A stretch of 64,000 bases of DNA. It comes from Anaerocolumna sedimenticola (GTDB taxonomy: Bacteria > Bacillota > Clostridia > Lachnospirales > Lachnospiraceae). The first letter of the stretch is position 1. Every line of letters starts with the position of its first letter. The DNA lies in assembly GCF_009931695.1 (NCBI RefSeq), contig NZ_CP048000.1, forward strand, positions 4,296,501 through 4,360,500, read 5' to 3'. The translations under genes were made by a program, and so were the position numbers. Positions 30,799 to 40,474 of this stretch are shown here, in pieces. The notes under the pieces are model-generated. The model was not told where the DNA came from, did no database searches, and saw only the letters and a list, made by a program, of their open reading frames with translations.

Positions 30799-32040
30799 TT
30801 AGGATAACCTTTCTTCAAAGAATATCTCCAACTGGGAGTGAATCTGTCCCCAGTCCTGACGGTGTCCGGTCCATTTTTTCGTAATGTCCATCGTGGCTAG
30901 ATACAGCATTTTCAGAAGGCTGTCATCTGTGGGAAATACGGTTTTGCTTTTGGTGACTTTCCGGAGCTGCCGGTTAAAACCCTCTATGGCATTAGTGGTA
31001 TAGATGAGCCTTCGTACGGCTTCGGGATATTTGAAATACGTTGAAAGGTTAACCCAGCTGTCCCTCCAAGACTTTGCTATTTTAGGGTATTTTCCTCCCC
31101 ATTTTTGATCAAACGAATCCAGTTCGTTTAATGCGATATCTTCCGTAGGAGCCGCATACACACGTTTTAAATCAATCATGAGTGTCTTGATATCTTTGTA
31201 GGATACAAACTTTGTTGTATTTCGGATTTGATGAATAATGCACTGTTGAATTTCTGTTCTTGGAAAGACCGCGTCAATGGCCTGGGGGAATCCGGTCAGA
31301 CCGTCTACGCATGCGATCAGTATATCCCTCACTCCACGATTCTTTAAACCATTCATGATGGAAAGCCAGAATTTTGCACTTTCATTTTCTCCGACATACA
31401 TACCAAGAACATCTTTGTGTCCGCTCATATCAATACCGATGGCTATATAGACAGCTTTTTTTACAATTCGTCCTTCGCTTCTTACATGAAAATGTATAGC
31501 ATCCATGAATACCACAGCATATATTTCTTCCAGTGGTCGTTCCTGCCATTCCTTCACTATAGGGAGTATTTTATCTGTGATTCGGCTGATGGTACTGTCT
31601 GAAATATCAACTCCATAAAGCTCCTGCATATGGCTCTCAATATCTCCAGTAGTCATTCCTTTGGCATACATGGATATGATTTTTTCCTCCATGTCCTGGG
31701 TCAGAGTGTTTTGATATTTCTTAACGATTTTAGGCTCAAACTCCCCATTTCGATCACGGGGTACGTCCAATTCCATGTCACCATAACTGGTATGTAATGT
31801 TTTTGAGTTATATCCATTTCTGCTGTTATCTGTTTCTTTGTTCCTGAAATCATACTTGGAGTAACCCAGTTCCTCATCCATTTCGCCATCCAGGCTGCCT
31901 TCTAGGATAACTGACATCATTTCTCTCATGAGAGCATTTACGTCTGTTCCATTCTTAACCGGATTTTCTTTTAGGTACCCATTAACCATTTCGCGTAGTG
32001 CTTGTCTTTCGGGAGATTCGTCCCTTCTTCTCTTTGCCAT
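30799..32040 (-). CDS. IS256-family transposase
   Basis: 413 residues, usual length. Mutator-type DDE enzyme: VVFMDAIHFHVR carries the first Asp, IACVDGLTGFPQAI the second, and the C-terminal RRLIYTTNAIEGFNRQLRK region the Glu. The frame is intact from ATG to stop, so the element may still be active. Confidence 0.95.
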   Translation of the reverse strand: MAKRRRDESPERQALREMVNGYLKENPVKNGTDVNALMREMMSVILEGSLDGEMDEELGYSKYDFRNKETDNSRNGYNSKTLHTSYGDMELDVPRDRNGEFEPKIVKKYQNTLTQDMEEKIISMYAKGMTTGDIESHMQELYGVDISDSTISRITDKILPIVKEWQERPLEEIYAVVFMDAIHFHVRSEGRIVKKAVYIAIGIDMSGHKDVLGMYVGENESAKFWLSIMNGLKNRGVRDILIACVDGLTGFPQAIDAVFPRTEIQQCIIHQIRNTTKFVSYKDIKTLMIDLKRVYAAPTEDIALNELDSFDQKWGGKYPKIAKSWRDSWVNLSTYFKYPEAVRRLIYTTNAIEGFNRQLRKVTKSKTVFPTDDSLLKMLYLATMDITKKWTGHRQDWGQIHSQLEIFFEERLS

Positions 32041-32748
32041 AAAATAAAACCTCCAAACTGAGTAATTTTATTTTACATCAGTTTGAAGGTTTACACAAAC
32101 TTTGGGATACTCCCTATACCGGCAAAATATTTGGCCTCTACAAAAAAAGCCACCAGCACCAATAAGTAGCATTTCATTAATTAGACCTTTTATTGAAAAT
32201 GTTATTAGTAACGTTTCACCTAAACTTATTTCTATTGGAAAACCTTTAGTTGGACTTGATTGGATTATTCCATATAAGCCTGATTCAAAAGCAAATTTAA
32301 TATCACTTAATACTATGTTTAATTTAGCATATGAACAAAATGCAGTTATTCAATTTGATGAAATGTCTCAAACACCATATTTTTATTATAACAGGCCTAC
32401 AGAAGGTGCTAATGAACAACATATAGTATGGTTTACAGATGCCAGAAGTATAAAGGCATTAAGTGATGTTATCCTCGATTATGATATAGGAAGTACGGGT
32501 GGATGGAATTTAAGAAGTAATTATCAACCGTTATTTTCAATCATTGCAGCAACATTCAACGTTATTAAGTTACCAATTCAGTAAGTTTTCTAATTAATAA
32601 CTCACTGCCATACACTAATAATAAGTAACTATTTTACACTACCGTTATTTCATTAACTGCTCTTATTCCCAATTTGCTCATAAGACACTAACTGCTTCGC
32701 AAATTGGGAACTTTTATAATGGATTCATTGAATTTCATAAACTTCACT

Positions 32749-34329
32749 TTAATATTTTTTTATTTCCACCCCATTCTTGAAGGTGACACGAATATCTTCC
32801 TTATTATAAACTGTTATGAAATCTACAAGGCTACTCCAAAGGCTTTTGTCAAATTCATTAATCATCCGTTCTTGTTTCTGTAGTTTTTTTATAAAGCTTT
32901 TCAGGATTTCTACCTTGGCTTTCTTATTCGATATCATTTCCGTTATCTTATCATACTCCCTTTTTCTAGCATCATATTGGTCAACCAGTTGATTGTAACG
33001 TCTCTGGTAAATCTCCTGATCCTGTACTGTATTAGCATTTTCATTGATGCAGTTCTGCATCATTTCCACCAGCACCTTAAGTTCTTCTTCGAAAGTGGTA
33101 AGTTGCTGTTCCAAACTCTCCGTATTGTAAAAGGTCTGGCAAAGTAATTTTACATTAGCAATAACTTTTTCTTTTTCAGTTATCAGCTGATTGACCGCTG
33201 ATATAAAAGATTCCTTGGCTTCCTCTTCTGTTATATGAGGTGTTTTACACTTCTTCTCATTATTAAATTTTTGATTGCAGCGATATATGACCTTACGATA
33301 CTTGTCATTGGAGTGCCATACCTTAGCACCATACCAACTGCCGCACTCTCCACATTTGATTTTTGATGCAAATAATCCAACACCACTGTATCTATTCTTC
33401 GCTTTGACTCGTTTCATAATCTCTACCTGTACTAAGTCAAATGTGGTTGGTTCTATGATTGCTTCATGATTATTTTCCACATAATACTGAGGAACTTCAC
33501 CCTCGTTCTTTTTCATTCTCTTGCTAAGAAAATCTACGGTGTAGTATTTCTGCAAAAGTGCATCGCCCTTATATTTCTCATTCGTAAGGATACTTTCCAC
33601 AGTTTTTGCATGCCATTTTTTTTGGCCTCCAGGTGTCTCAGCTCCAACTTCCATTAGCCTTAGAGATATTTTATAGTAGGACATTCCTTCAAGAAAACAT
33701 TTATAAATATATCTTACAATCTTAGCTTGTTCTTCATTTACTACAAATCCACCATTGGGGCCTCTGTCATAGCCAAGGAACCTTTTATAGGCTACGCTCG
33801 CTTTACCGTCTGCAAAACGTTTCCTTTGTCCCCATGTGGTGTTCTCAGAAATGCTTCGACTTTCCTCTTGTGCCAAGGATGACATGATAGTAATAAGAAG
33901 TTCCCCTTTTGCATCAAGTGTCCATATATTTTCTTTCTCGAAATATATCTCTACACCCTTTTCTTTTAATTTTCTCACTGTCGTAAGACTATCTACCGTA
34001 TTTCGTGCAAATCGGCTAACCGATTTCGTTATGATAAGATCAATCTTTCCTTCTAAAGCATCTTCCACCATCTGTTTAAACCCTTCACGACGGGCAGTGC
34101 TTGTAGCTGAGATACCTTCATCGCTATACATTCCTACAAAGATCCAATCATCTCGGCTTTGAATGTAGCTCGAATAATAATCCATCTGTGCCTCATAACT
34201 GGTTTGTTGCTCTTCAAGTTCTGTTGATACTCTAGCATATCCCGCTACCCTTCGTTTCCTTGCATTACCAATTGGCTGAGCAGTAACTCTGCTTATGGTA
34301 GCCGGAATCGTGGTTACTCTCTTTGCCAT
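32749..34329 (-). CDS. Large serine recombinase 2
   Basis: 526 residues. Resolvase domain with catalytic Ser35 in GYARVSTE, YSDEGISATSTARR and SRFARNTVDSL; recombinase domain (about 185-300); zinc ribbon (CGECGSWYG ... CNQKF ... CKTPHI, about 325-370); coiled coil about 385-480. Such enzymes integrate or excise phages and transposons by a Ser-linked double-strand break. Overlaps the end of recombinase 1 by 16 nt, so the two are made together. Confidence 0.92.
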   Translation of the reverse strand: MAKRVTTIPATISRVTAQPIGNARKRRVAGYARVSTELEEQQTSYEAQMDYYSSYIQSRDDWIFVGMYSDEGISATSTARREGFKQMVEDALEGKIDLIITKSVSRFARNTVDSLTTVRKLKEKGVEIYFEKENIWTLDAKGELLITIMSSLAQEESRSISENTTWGQRKRFADGKASVAYKRFLGYDRGPNGGFVVNEEQAKIVRYIYKCFLEGMSYYKISLRLMEVGAETPGGQKKWHAKTVESILTNEKYKGDALLQKYYTVDFLSKRMKKNEGEVPQYYVENNHEAIIEPTTFDLVQVEIMKRVKAKNRYSGVGLFASKIKCGECGSWYGAKVWHSNDKYRKVIYRCNQKFNNEKKCKTPHITEEEAKESFISAVNQLITEKEKVIANVKLLCQTFYNTESLEQQLTTFEEELKVLVEMMQNCINENANTVQDQEIYQRRYNQLVDQYDARKREYDKITEMISNKKAKVEILKSFIKKLQKQERMINEFDKSLWSSLVDFITVYNKEDIRVTFKNGVEIKKY

Positions 34330-35884
34330 TCTAGTTTCCTCCCATCTTTAAGATCAAATATAGCTTTATCATCAAACAGGATAACCTCATCTACCTCTTG
34401 GATGAACCTCACTTCATAATTTGCCTTATCTCCTAGCAAGGCTACCGTAGCCTTTCTTAGCTCATCCTCATTTAATGATTTTAGATCGCAATAAGCCATT
34501 TTATGCTTTCTCTGGCCGTCACAAGTCCACCTCTCGTAATATTCCCGGATAGTTGTTTTGCTGTGAGCAATCGGATTTCTAATACATTTGGATCCGCATT
34601 TGCCACATTTAATCTTTCCAGTAAAGCACGTTCTACCCCTCGGCATTGTGGAATAATCCCTTGACCAGTTCTTTATCTTTCCGTTCGTAAAGTAAAATTC
34701 TATCCTATCATCGAAAACTAAGATCCTATCAATTTCCTTTAGAAATCGTTCTTCATCCAGGTCCTTATTTCCCAAAATATGTGCTGAAGCTGTCCGAAGT
34801 AAATCCTCATCGACCGGATTTAAATCACAGAATTTTATTCCCTTGGTTTCACGGGCATTGCATAACCATCTCTTATAAGAACTTCTTTCAGTTGTTTTGC
34901 TGTGAGTAATGTTCCGGCGGCTGCATTTATATCCGCATTTACCGCATTGGACTTTGCCAGTAAAGCAAGTAATCTGTTTGTTTTTGTTTGATGCAGTTTT
35001 GCCACGCTCCATACGAGCTTTCTGTACTTCTTGGAACAACACTTTACTGATAATCGGTTCGTGCGCTTCTTCCACCCGATACTTCGGCAATTCTCCATAA
35101 TTAAGAGTTCTCTTTCGTATCTTGGGTGAGTAGCTTTTTTGCAACACCAGGTTTCCAATGTAAATCTCATTTTTTAGAATATCTTTAATAGATGCCCTCG
35201 TTAGTGGATTTCCGTTTATCCCCACAACCCCTTTTTCATTAAGTAACTTAGGTAACTGCAGTGTTGAAGTGCCAGCAAGGTATTGCTCAAAAATAAACCT
35301 AACTGCTTCAGCTTCATCGGAAACAATTCTGTATTGGCCACCGTCCCATTCATAACCAAAGGCTCTGCTCGCTGAATGGGGTTCTCCTCTTTCAAACCCC
35401 TTTTTGATGGCCCATTTTATGTTCTCAGACATACTTCTGCTTTCTTCCTGTGCAAAGGATGCCAGAATGGTCAACAACAGTTCGCCATCCCCACTCATAG
35501 AGCTGATGTTTTCTCTTTCAAATCGCACCTCTACTCCAATGTCTTTCAGATGCCGGACTGTTTCCAGGAGGTCTAATGTGTTCCTTGCAAATCGGCTTAT
35601 AGACTTTGTAATTATAATGTCAATCTTTCCTGCGTCGCAGTCTGCAACAAGACGCTTGAAATTGTCACGTTTTTCTGTACTGGTACCAGTAATTCCTTCA
35701 TCAGCGTAGACACCAACATAAGTCCATTCAAGATTTTTTGTATTAAGGTGCTATAGTAACTAATCTGTGCTGAAAGGGAATGTAGTAGCACTTCCGAATC
35801 CCTAGATACACGAGCATAAGCTGCGACCCTTTTCTTTAGTTGTATCTTCGGTATAGCTACTCCTAATTTGCTGATTTTTCGCAT
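34314..35884 (-). CDS. Large serine recombinase 1 (frame broken in A6 run)
   Basis: The N-terminal piece (from 35884) has AAYARVSRDSEV with catalytic Ser27; the rest continues in another frame with WTYVGVYADEGITGTS and SRFARNTLDLLETV. Adding one A in the run at 35736-35741 joins them into 523 residues. The C-terminus is unusual: two tandem zinc-ribbon units, CFTGKVQCGKCGYKC and CFTGKIKCGKCGSKC, each followed by a similar tail. The TATATATCACTCTAAA motif lies 23 nt upstream. Confidence 0.87.
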
Positions 35885-35906
35885 GATATCGACTCCTTTC
35901 CAACAC

Positions 35907-35922
35907 TATATATCACTCTAAA
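35907..35922 (-). promoter_or_regulatory. 16-nt shared motif, copy 1 (recombinase 1)
   Basis: TATATATCACTCTAAA on the + strand, identical to copies at 58875 and 59927. Read toward the gene it is TTTAGAGTGATATATA, 22 nt before the recombinase ATG. Confidence 0.7.
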
Positions 35923-35928
35923 AGCCTA

Positions 35929-36105
35929 CTAATTCAAGTGAATGTCAAAGAATAATGTGCCGAAAATGGGGTGGTATTTCTCCAACATTATTGTATCAAA
36001 TTCATGATAATCCTCTTCGGATATCACCCCTTTTTCTAGCATTGATCTAGCAAGACTCATTGTGGTCTGATATAGCTTTTCATTTCTAAATTGATCTTCA
36101 CTCAT
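35929..36105 (-). CDS. Small recombinase-operon protein, SHOCT-like
   Basis: 58 residues from ATG 36105, which has GGAGGTGG at 6-nt spacing. The middle reads MSLARSMLEKGVISEEDYHEF, the SHOCT-type helix (leucine, basic, gly-isoleucine, acidic). It overlaps the upstream gene by 8 nt. Small SHOCT-like proteins often accompany recombinase clusters in Clostridia; role unknown. Confidence 0.7.
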   Translation of the reverse strand: MSEDQFRNEKLYQTTMSLARSMLEKGVISEEDYHEFDTIMLEKYHPIFGTLFFDIHLN

Positions 36106-36529
36106 CTTGGCCACCTCCAAATCGGTCAGCCACATAGCATTCATGGCTACAATACTTCCTACGGGAATTGCCATAGACCTTGAATTGCGTTTTACAGTGA
36201 ATACAGGTAAATTCATACACAGCTTTTCGCTTTACCTTATAAAGATTTTTGTTCCACCATTCCATTCTGCACTTATCAGAACAAAATTTCTTCTCTTTTC
36301 TACCTGGGTTTTGTTCTACAGAAACACCGCATTGCTTGCAAAAGTACATACCATTAGCTACTTGAACTTGCATTTTAGGTTTTTCCGCTGTTGCCTTTCC
36401 TGTCAGATTGTTTCTTCTACAAAAAGACTTTACTGTATTCTCTGAAATACCGAGCACTTGAGCAACCCTGATATATCCATACCCTTCAGCACGTAGTTTT
36501 GCAATTTGTAATTTCTGTTCTTTCGTCAT
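36098..36529 (-). CDS. HTH and zinc-finger protein of recombinase operon
   Basis: 143 residues. N-terminal helix-turn-helix resembling sigma/resolvase HTH (GYGYIRVAQVLGISENTVK, residues 16-35), then two Cys4 zinc-finger-like units: CKQCGV with FCSDKC, and CIHCKTQF with YCSHEC. Likely a DNA-binding accessory factor of the recombinases encoded next. First gene of the four-gene operon. Confidence 0.75.
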   Translation of the reverse strand: MTKEQKLQIAKLRAEGYGYIRVAQVLGISENTVKSFCRRNNLTGKATAEKPKMQVQVANGMYFCKQCGVSVEQNPGRKEKKFCSDKCRMEWWNKNLYKVKRKAVYEFTCIHCKTQFKVYGNSRRKYCSHECYVADRFGGGQDE

Positions 36530-36621
36530 TGAAATTGCACCTCCATTCGTTGAGGAATTACCCCTCTAACTTCCTAAGGACAGAAATTATTGATTTGGAC
36601 GGATATTCACAACAAAAAAAT

Positions 36622-36653
36622 AGCCGCCAAGTGAAATCAATCACCCAGCGGCT
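36622..36653 (-). terminator. Terminator after endolysin fragment
   Basis: AGCCGC with GCGGCT plus inner GTGA with TCAC, followed on the minus strand by seven T residues. Confidence 0.75.
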
Positions 36654-36663
36654 TAATAGAAAA

Positions 36664-36737
36664 TTATTCTTTTTTGATGAAAGCATCGGTAAATCCAGCA
36701 GCCTTGACTTTATCAAGAAGGTCTTCCGCATTTGATT
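36664..36737 (-). pseudogene. SPOR-domain end of a phage amidase
   Basis: SNAEDLLDKVKAAGFTDAFI and the KKE end match the C-terminal SPOR repeat of the amidase at 38388 (ANADAQLDKVKKLGFRDAVI). The catalytic part is absent, and the upstream part of the open frame (MIIISFLCTY) does not match. It keeps its terminator. Confidence 0.65.
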
Positions 36738-36812
36738 TAAAGAAAAGGAACTTGCTGATATATGTGCAAAGAAAAGAGATGATAATCATTGGACTCTCAT
36801 CTCCTATATAAG

Positions 36813-38108
36813 CTAATCAATTAGAACTTTTTCTATGTCATATTGTGAATTAATAATTAACCATAATTGTGGATTGTAAATCGTTATATTCCAGATGCCT
36901 GTTCCAAGTAAATCAAATTTAGATATCAATTCTAGTAATGCATTTATACTTCTTGCATCAATAAACCACACAATATGCTCGATTGAATTTCCATTACTAT
37001 TAACAGTATACCTATAAAAAGGTGTTTGAGATATTTCATCAAATTGTATAACTGCACCTACAGACCGTGCTAAATCAATGGCTCTATCATGAGTCAGTGA
37101 ATTAACACTAGAAATACCAGCAGAGAATGGGAGTTCCCAATCGTATCCGATGGTAGCTAATCCTGCAATAATTTTATCTGGTAATATGAATTCCAATAAA
37201 TATTCTAAATACACATTCATGTTGTAGATGGAACTTATTGGTGAAGGTGGATTAATACTCCTTGCCCATTCGAAATTCATAAAAATGATGTTATGAGCTA
37301 TTTGGTCTATAAGAGAATAACTCGCCCTTTCAAATATTATTTCATTATTCAAAACGGTTATATTAGGATTAATTATTGCAAATACTAAATACCCTTCTTC
37401 GTTTAATCTATTTTTTATTTTAGTATAATAATCTTCGTATATTTGTAGACTTGAAATACTTATATAATCAAACGATAGATTTATTCCATAATAACCTTTC
37501 GTTCTTAAGATTGAAAGGATGTTTTCAATTTGCTTATTCTGAAAATCTTCGTTCAATAATAGGTTATATGCAGTTCTTATATTAGCTTCACCTTGAATAG
37601 TTAATGTAGTTAATAACATAAGAGGTATAACACCGTAATCTTTTGTTATTTGAATAATTTCTGCATCATCATAATAAGAAATTATTTCACCTTCAATTGT
37701 TGCTGTATAGTTCAATACCGAAAGATAAGTTAGGTATGGTAATGTCCTCCTGAGGGTGTCTTTGTTTATATATGGAACCGTATTACCATGGGTTGTAATT
37801 TTACCTTTCTTATTATAATTTATAACAATTTTATCTCCTGGGTAGATATACTCTCTATCTGCAAGATATGGATTATTCTGTAATAATTGCATTACAGTCA
37901 CATTATGAAATTTAGCGATATCCATTAACGAATCACCATCTTTAACCGTATAAGTAAGTTCTGGGTATACGATAACAAGTGACTGTCCTATAACTAAGTC
38001 ATTTGGATTTTCTAATCCATTATCTTGAATTAAGATCGTCTCTGAGACTCCATAAAACTCAGCAATTGATTGTATGGTCTCACCTTGTTGCACTACATGT
38101 ATTATCAT
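36813..38108 (-). CDS. LysM-GH18 protein, paralogue 3
   Basis: 431 residues from ATG 38108 (GAGG upstream; an ATG 12 nt earlier is less well placed). Two LysM domains (3-48, 53-98) and a GH18-like barrel. The catalytic motif is GINLSFDY (208-215): Asp214 replaces the acid/base Glu. It shares the CWELPF-like ending phrases of paralogue 1 (YDWELPFSAGISS, VGAVIQFDEISQTPFYRY). Lies between the recombinase operon and the prophage lysis genes. Confidence 0.85.
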   Translation of the reverse strand: MIIHVVQQGETIQSIAEFYGVSETILIQDNGLENPNDLVIGQSLVIVYPELTYTVKDGDSLMDIAKFHNVTVMQLLQNNPYLADREYIYPGDKIVINYNKKGKITTHGNTVPYINKDTLRRTLPYLTYLSVLNYTATIEGEIISYYDDAEIIQITKDYGVIPLMLLTTLTIQGEANIRTAYNLLLNEDFQNKQIENILSILRTKGYYGINLSFDYISISSLQIYEDYYTKIKNRLNEEGYLVFAIINPNITVLNNEIIFERASYSLIDQIAHNIIFMNFEWARSINPPSPISSIYNMNVYLEYLLEFILPDKIIAGLATIGYDWELPFSAGISSVNSLTHDRAIDLARSVGAVIQFDEISQTPFYRYTVNSNGNSIEHIVWFIDARSINALLELISKFDLLGTGIWNITIYNPQLWLIINSQYDIEKVLID

Positions 38109-38344
38109 AAACAACCTCAAAATTCTTCATTTATTATTACTAATATATTCCTAATATTTTTAATATTTCCAATCTTCTTAAGTTTGTTATTCATTACAAT
38201 TGTAACGCATTAGATAAAATGAGATGCAACTTGCAGTTCTTCATTAATTGCGACCTCTTATTTGAATCCAACAATGAATTTATCATCCTGCGCCTCCATG
38301 CGGAAAACAACTTAACTTGTACGCCCAATACAAAGCATAAAAAT

Positions 38345-38374
38345 AACCCGAAGAGATTTCGCACTCCTCGGGTT
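38345..38374 (-). terminator. Terminator at 3' end of the prophage lysis module
   Basis: On the minus strand AACCCGAGGAG pairs with CTCTTCGGGTT and is followed by ATTTTTA. The 236 nt left of it (38109-38344) hold the LysM gene leader and nothing else I can support. Confidence 0.75.
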
Positions 38375-38387
38375 CTGTTTTATCTTA

Positions 38388-39092
38388 TTAATCATACCTT
38401 ATAACTGCATCTCTAAATCCCAGCTTTTTTACTTTATCAAGTTGCGCATCAGCGTTTGCTTTTATAGAATAAGCACCAACCTGCACCCGGTAATATTTCT
38501 TTCCTTCCCTTTCTTCTTCTGCCTGAAGTCTTTCTTTCACCGCATTTCTAAAGGAGTCCATAGTCTCACCATGCCTTGGAAACCAGTGCATTACATCCGC
38601 ATGGTTACTAGCTATACCAAGTTTATATCCTTCACTGTGACAGATAATGCTGTTCTCATTAAGACCATATAGATTGCAAAGATACACGCAAAGATCTACT
38701 GCTTCATTAAACACTTTATGAAAGTATGATTTGTCGGTTAAGTTATCCTCACAAATCTCGAAACTAATATGTGTATCATTGCCAGACCCTTTCCACCCAC
38801 TACTACAATGCCACCCACGATGGTTCCACGGTAACGTTTGATAGGTAGCTATCGTACCGTCCTCCAGTTTGCCAATAAAGGCATGAACACATACTTGCTT
38901 TCCACCTGGTTTATCCTGGTTCCAGTGGTTATTGTATTGGTTCTTTCCTAAGAGTCCATCATCAGGGCCAACATAACGTTTAAGCCATGGATTGCTTGCA
39001 CCAGTGGAATGTACCATAATACCTTTTGGTGTTATGGTTTTACCTGCTTTGTAACAGGCATTTTTCGTAAGTATCAATTTATGCAAATTCAA
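38388..39092 (-). CDS. Phage endolysin, N-acetylmuramoyl-L-alanine amidase with SPOR tail
   Basis: About 234 residues. Amidase_2/PGRP domain: MVHSTG gives the first zinc His, NHWNQDKPGG and HADVMHWFPRHG follow as in T7-lysozyme-like amidases. C-terminal SPOR-type repeat (YYRVQVGAYSIKANADAQL) binds glycan. Best start is TTG 39092 with AGAGGTG at 7-nt spacing; a GTG at 39101 lies within the ribosome site. Cuts host wall at the end of the phage cycle with the holin upstream. Confidence 0.88.
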   Translation of the reverse strand: MNLHKLILTKNACYKAGKTITPKGIMVHSTGASNPWLKRYVGPDDGLLGKNQYNNHWNQDKPGGKQVCVHAFIGKLEDGTIATYQTLPWNHRGWHCSSGWKGSGNDTHISFEICEDNLTDKSYFHKVFNEAVDLCVYLCNLYGLNENSIICHSEGYKLGIASNHADVMHWFPRHGETMDSFRNAVKERLQAEEEREGKKYYRVQVGAYSIKANADAQLDKVKKLGFRDAVIRYD

Positions 39093-39109
39093 TATTATCA
39101 CCTCTTTTA

Positions 39110-40474
39110 TTAATTATTTGTAAGTTCTACTGGATATAGATGATAGGTAAACTTCAAGTCACAGTAAGCACTTGACGATGTACCATCACTTCCCATGCAG
39201 GCATATAGTCCATATCCAGCAGGTACTCTAGCCTGACGCATTTCGATGTGAATGTGTAGAGATTCGGCTGAATTATTAGACCCAATAGGCGTACTCCGTG
39301 AAATTCTAGTAAAGGTCACTTCATCATTTGAAATGTATAAGTCAAGTTCCTTCTCACTTGTATCTGATTGACGACAAAGAGTAATCAAATGACAGTCATA
39401 AGTGGCTGGATAAAGCAATCCACCCTGCCCACCAATAACCACGCTACCTATAGGTAGTACTGTGTGCAGTGGTCCACGAACGCTGTTAACACCGCCTGAT
39501 CCTGAAACATTACCAGACAAGAGGTATCTCAGGTAACCTATTCTGCTAAATGGATTAATTGTTACTGTAGCATTGGATGTAAGCGTTATTGCAGAAGTCA
39601 CATTTTCTGTTCTTTCTAGAACAAACAAGCTTTCACCCGGCTCTACTGTAACTTCGCCGATAGAAAATCTTTGTCTCGTCCAATAAGCTGTGCAAATAGG
39701 GTTTGGATCTGTCCCTGTACCATAAGCAATGTTAGTCTCATCTTGAATGCCTCTTATGGCTTCGGCAACTTTTTTGACAGTACTGCGAAGTGTATCTTGA
39801 ATCAGCACTTGCACATTATTAGCAATCGGACTATCCAAGGATGTAACAAAGGTGTATGTCACTGTACCGATTACGACGTTGTTGCCATTTACTATATTGG
39901 TAAACGTTATGGATGCCCTTCGGCTAATCAAATCCGGTGCTGTAGCAGTTTCTATCGGATGTAAATGATTGAGAAGAATACCTGTCCTCGTATATAGATT
40001 GTTGCTCGTATCCTCGAGCAAATCGTGTGTGTTATTTAGTAGGTTATAAGTGAGATTAAGCATATTGTTGATTTCATCAATATCTAGTTCTGATAAGGCA
40101 GAAAGCACTTGATTTAACCACTCTTGTGCAGGAGGTTCCGGTGGCTCGGCAATCCCGTCTACAAGAGCATCCTCGACTACGGTTAAAACTCGAACGCTTT
40201 TTCCTACCACATCACCGTCTGTAACTCTTATTTCCAACCGCCCAACACCGACAAGTACTGTATCTGTTGCACTTGGGGACCAGGTAAGAACTCCATCCGT
40301 GTAGTTCGTTACAACAGGATAGGCAGCCCCATCAGGCCTTCTATAAATTGCATTTAAGGATGCTCCAGAGTATTTATCTTCCAATAGGTTAGATACATCA
40401 AATTCAATATTTCTATAGTGATGCTCACCGCGCCGACCAATGAACACTGTTGCTACTTTCGTTAAATCAATCAT
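39110..40474 (-). CDS. Phage baseplate upper-protein-like tail protein
   Basis: 454 residues. The first 110 residues look like the BppU N-terminal domain (RNIEFDVSNLLEDKYSG, AIYRRPDGAAYPV, VGVGRLEIRV). A helical linker with the LLNNTHDLLEDTSNN stretch (about 125-165) probably trimerises, followed by beta-rich receptor-contact parts. Overlaps the holin stop (TAATG). Probably host-surface binding. Confidence 0.65.
   Translation of the reverse strand: MIDLTKVATVFIGRRGEHHYRNIEFDVSNLLEDKYSGASLNAIYRRPDGAAYPVVTNYTDGVLTWSPSATDTVLVGVGRLEIRVTDGDVVGKSVRVLTVVEDALVDGIAEPPEPPAQEWLNQVLSALSELDIDEINNMLNLTYNLLNNTHDLLEDTSNNLYTRTGILLNHLHPIETATAPDLISRRASITFTNIVNGNNVVIGTVTYTFVTSLDSPIANNVQVLIQDTLRSTVKKVAEAIRGIQDETNIAYGTGTDPNPICTAYWTRQRFSIGEVTVEPGESLFVLERTENVTSAITLTSNATVTINPFSRIGYLRYLLSGNVSGSGGVNSVRGPLHTVLPIGSVVIGGQGGLLYPATYDCHLITLCRQSDTSEKELDLYISNDEVTFTRISRSTPIGSNNSAESLHIHIEMRQARVPAGYGLYACMGSDGTSSSAYCDLKFTYHLYPVELTNN

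Larger units (their letters stand above)
30626..32114 (-). mobile_element. IS256-family insertion sequence, 1489 bp
   Basis: Flanked by a perfect 8-bp direct repeat TATACCGG (30618-30625 and 32115-32122). Ends are imperfect inverted repeats: left GAGGCCGTTTCAAAG then TGTAAACTCAAAAAACTGAT, right (complement) GGGAGTATCCCAAAG then TGTAAACCTTCAAACTGAT. It carries one transposase gene. An intact target duplication and transposase point to a recent insertion. Confidence 0.9.
29816..32584 (+). pseudogene. LysM-GH18 protein, paralogue 2, split by IS256-family element
   Basis: Codons 1-270 (29816-30625) and the rest (32123-32584) read in one frame once the IS and one copy of the 8-bp duplication are removed, giving 423 residues. 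Two LysM domains (3-48, 53-98) and a GH18-like barrel are present. The catalytic motif is degenerate: GANLIITE at 207-214, with Thr213 where Glu is expected. In the present state the 5' part ends at a stop inside the IS (277 aa). Ribosome site AAGAGGATT precedes ATG 29816. Confidence 0.88.

Noticed and set aside
36530-38344. Prophage attachment site core
   Set aside because: No direct repeat that could serve as attL/attR is visible, and the right end of the prophage is outside the window.
38219-38404. 61-codon + strand frame between LysM-GH18 paralogue 3 and the amidase
   Set aside because: Crosses the lysis terminator and has no ribosome site.
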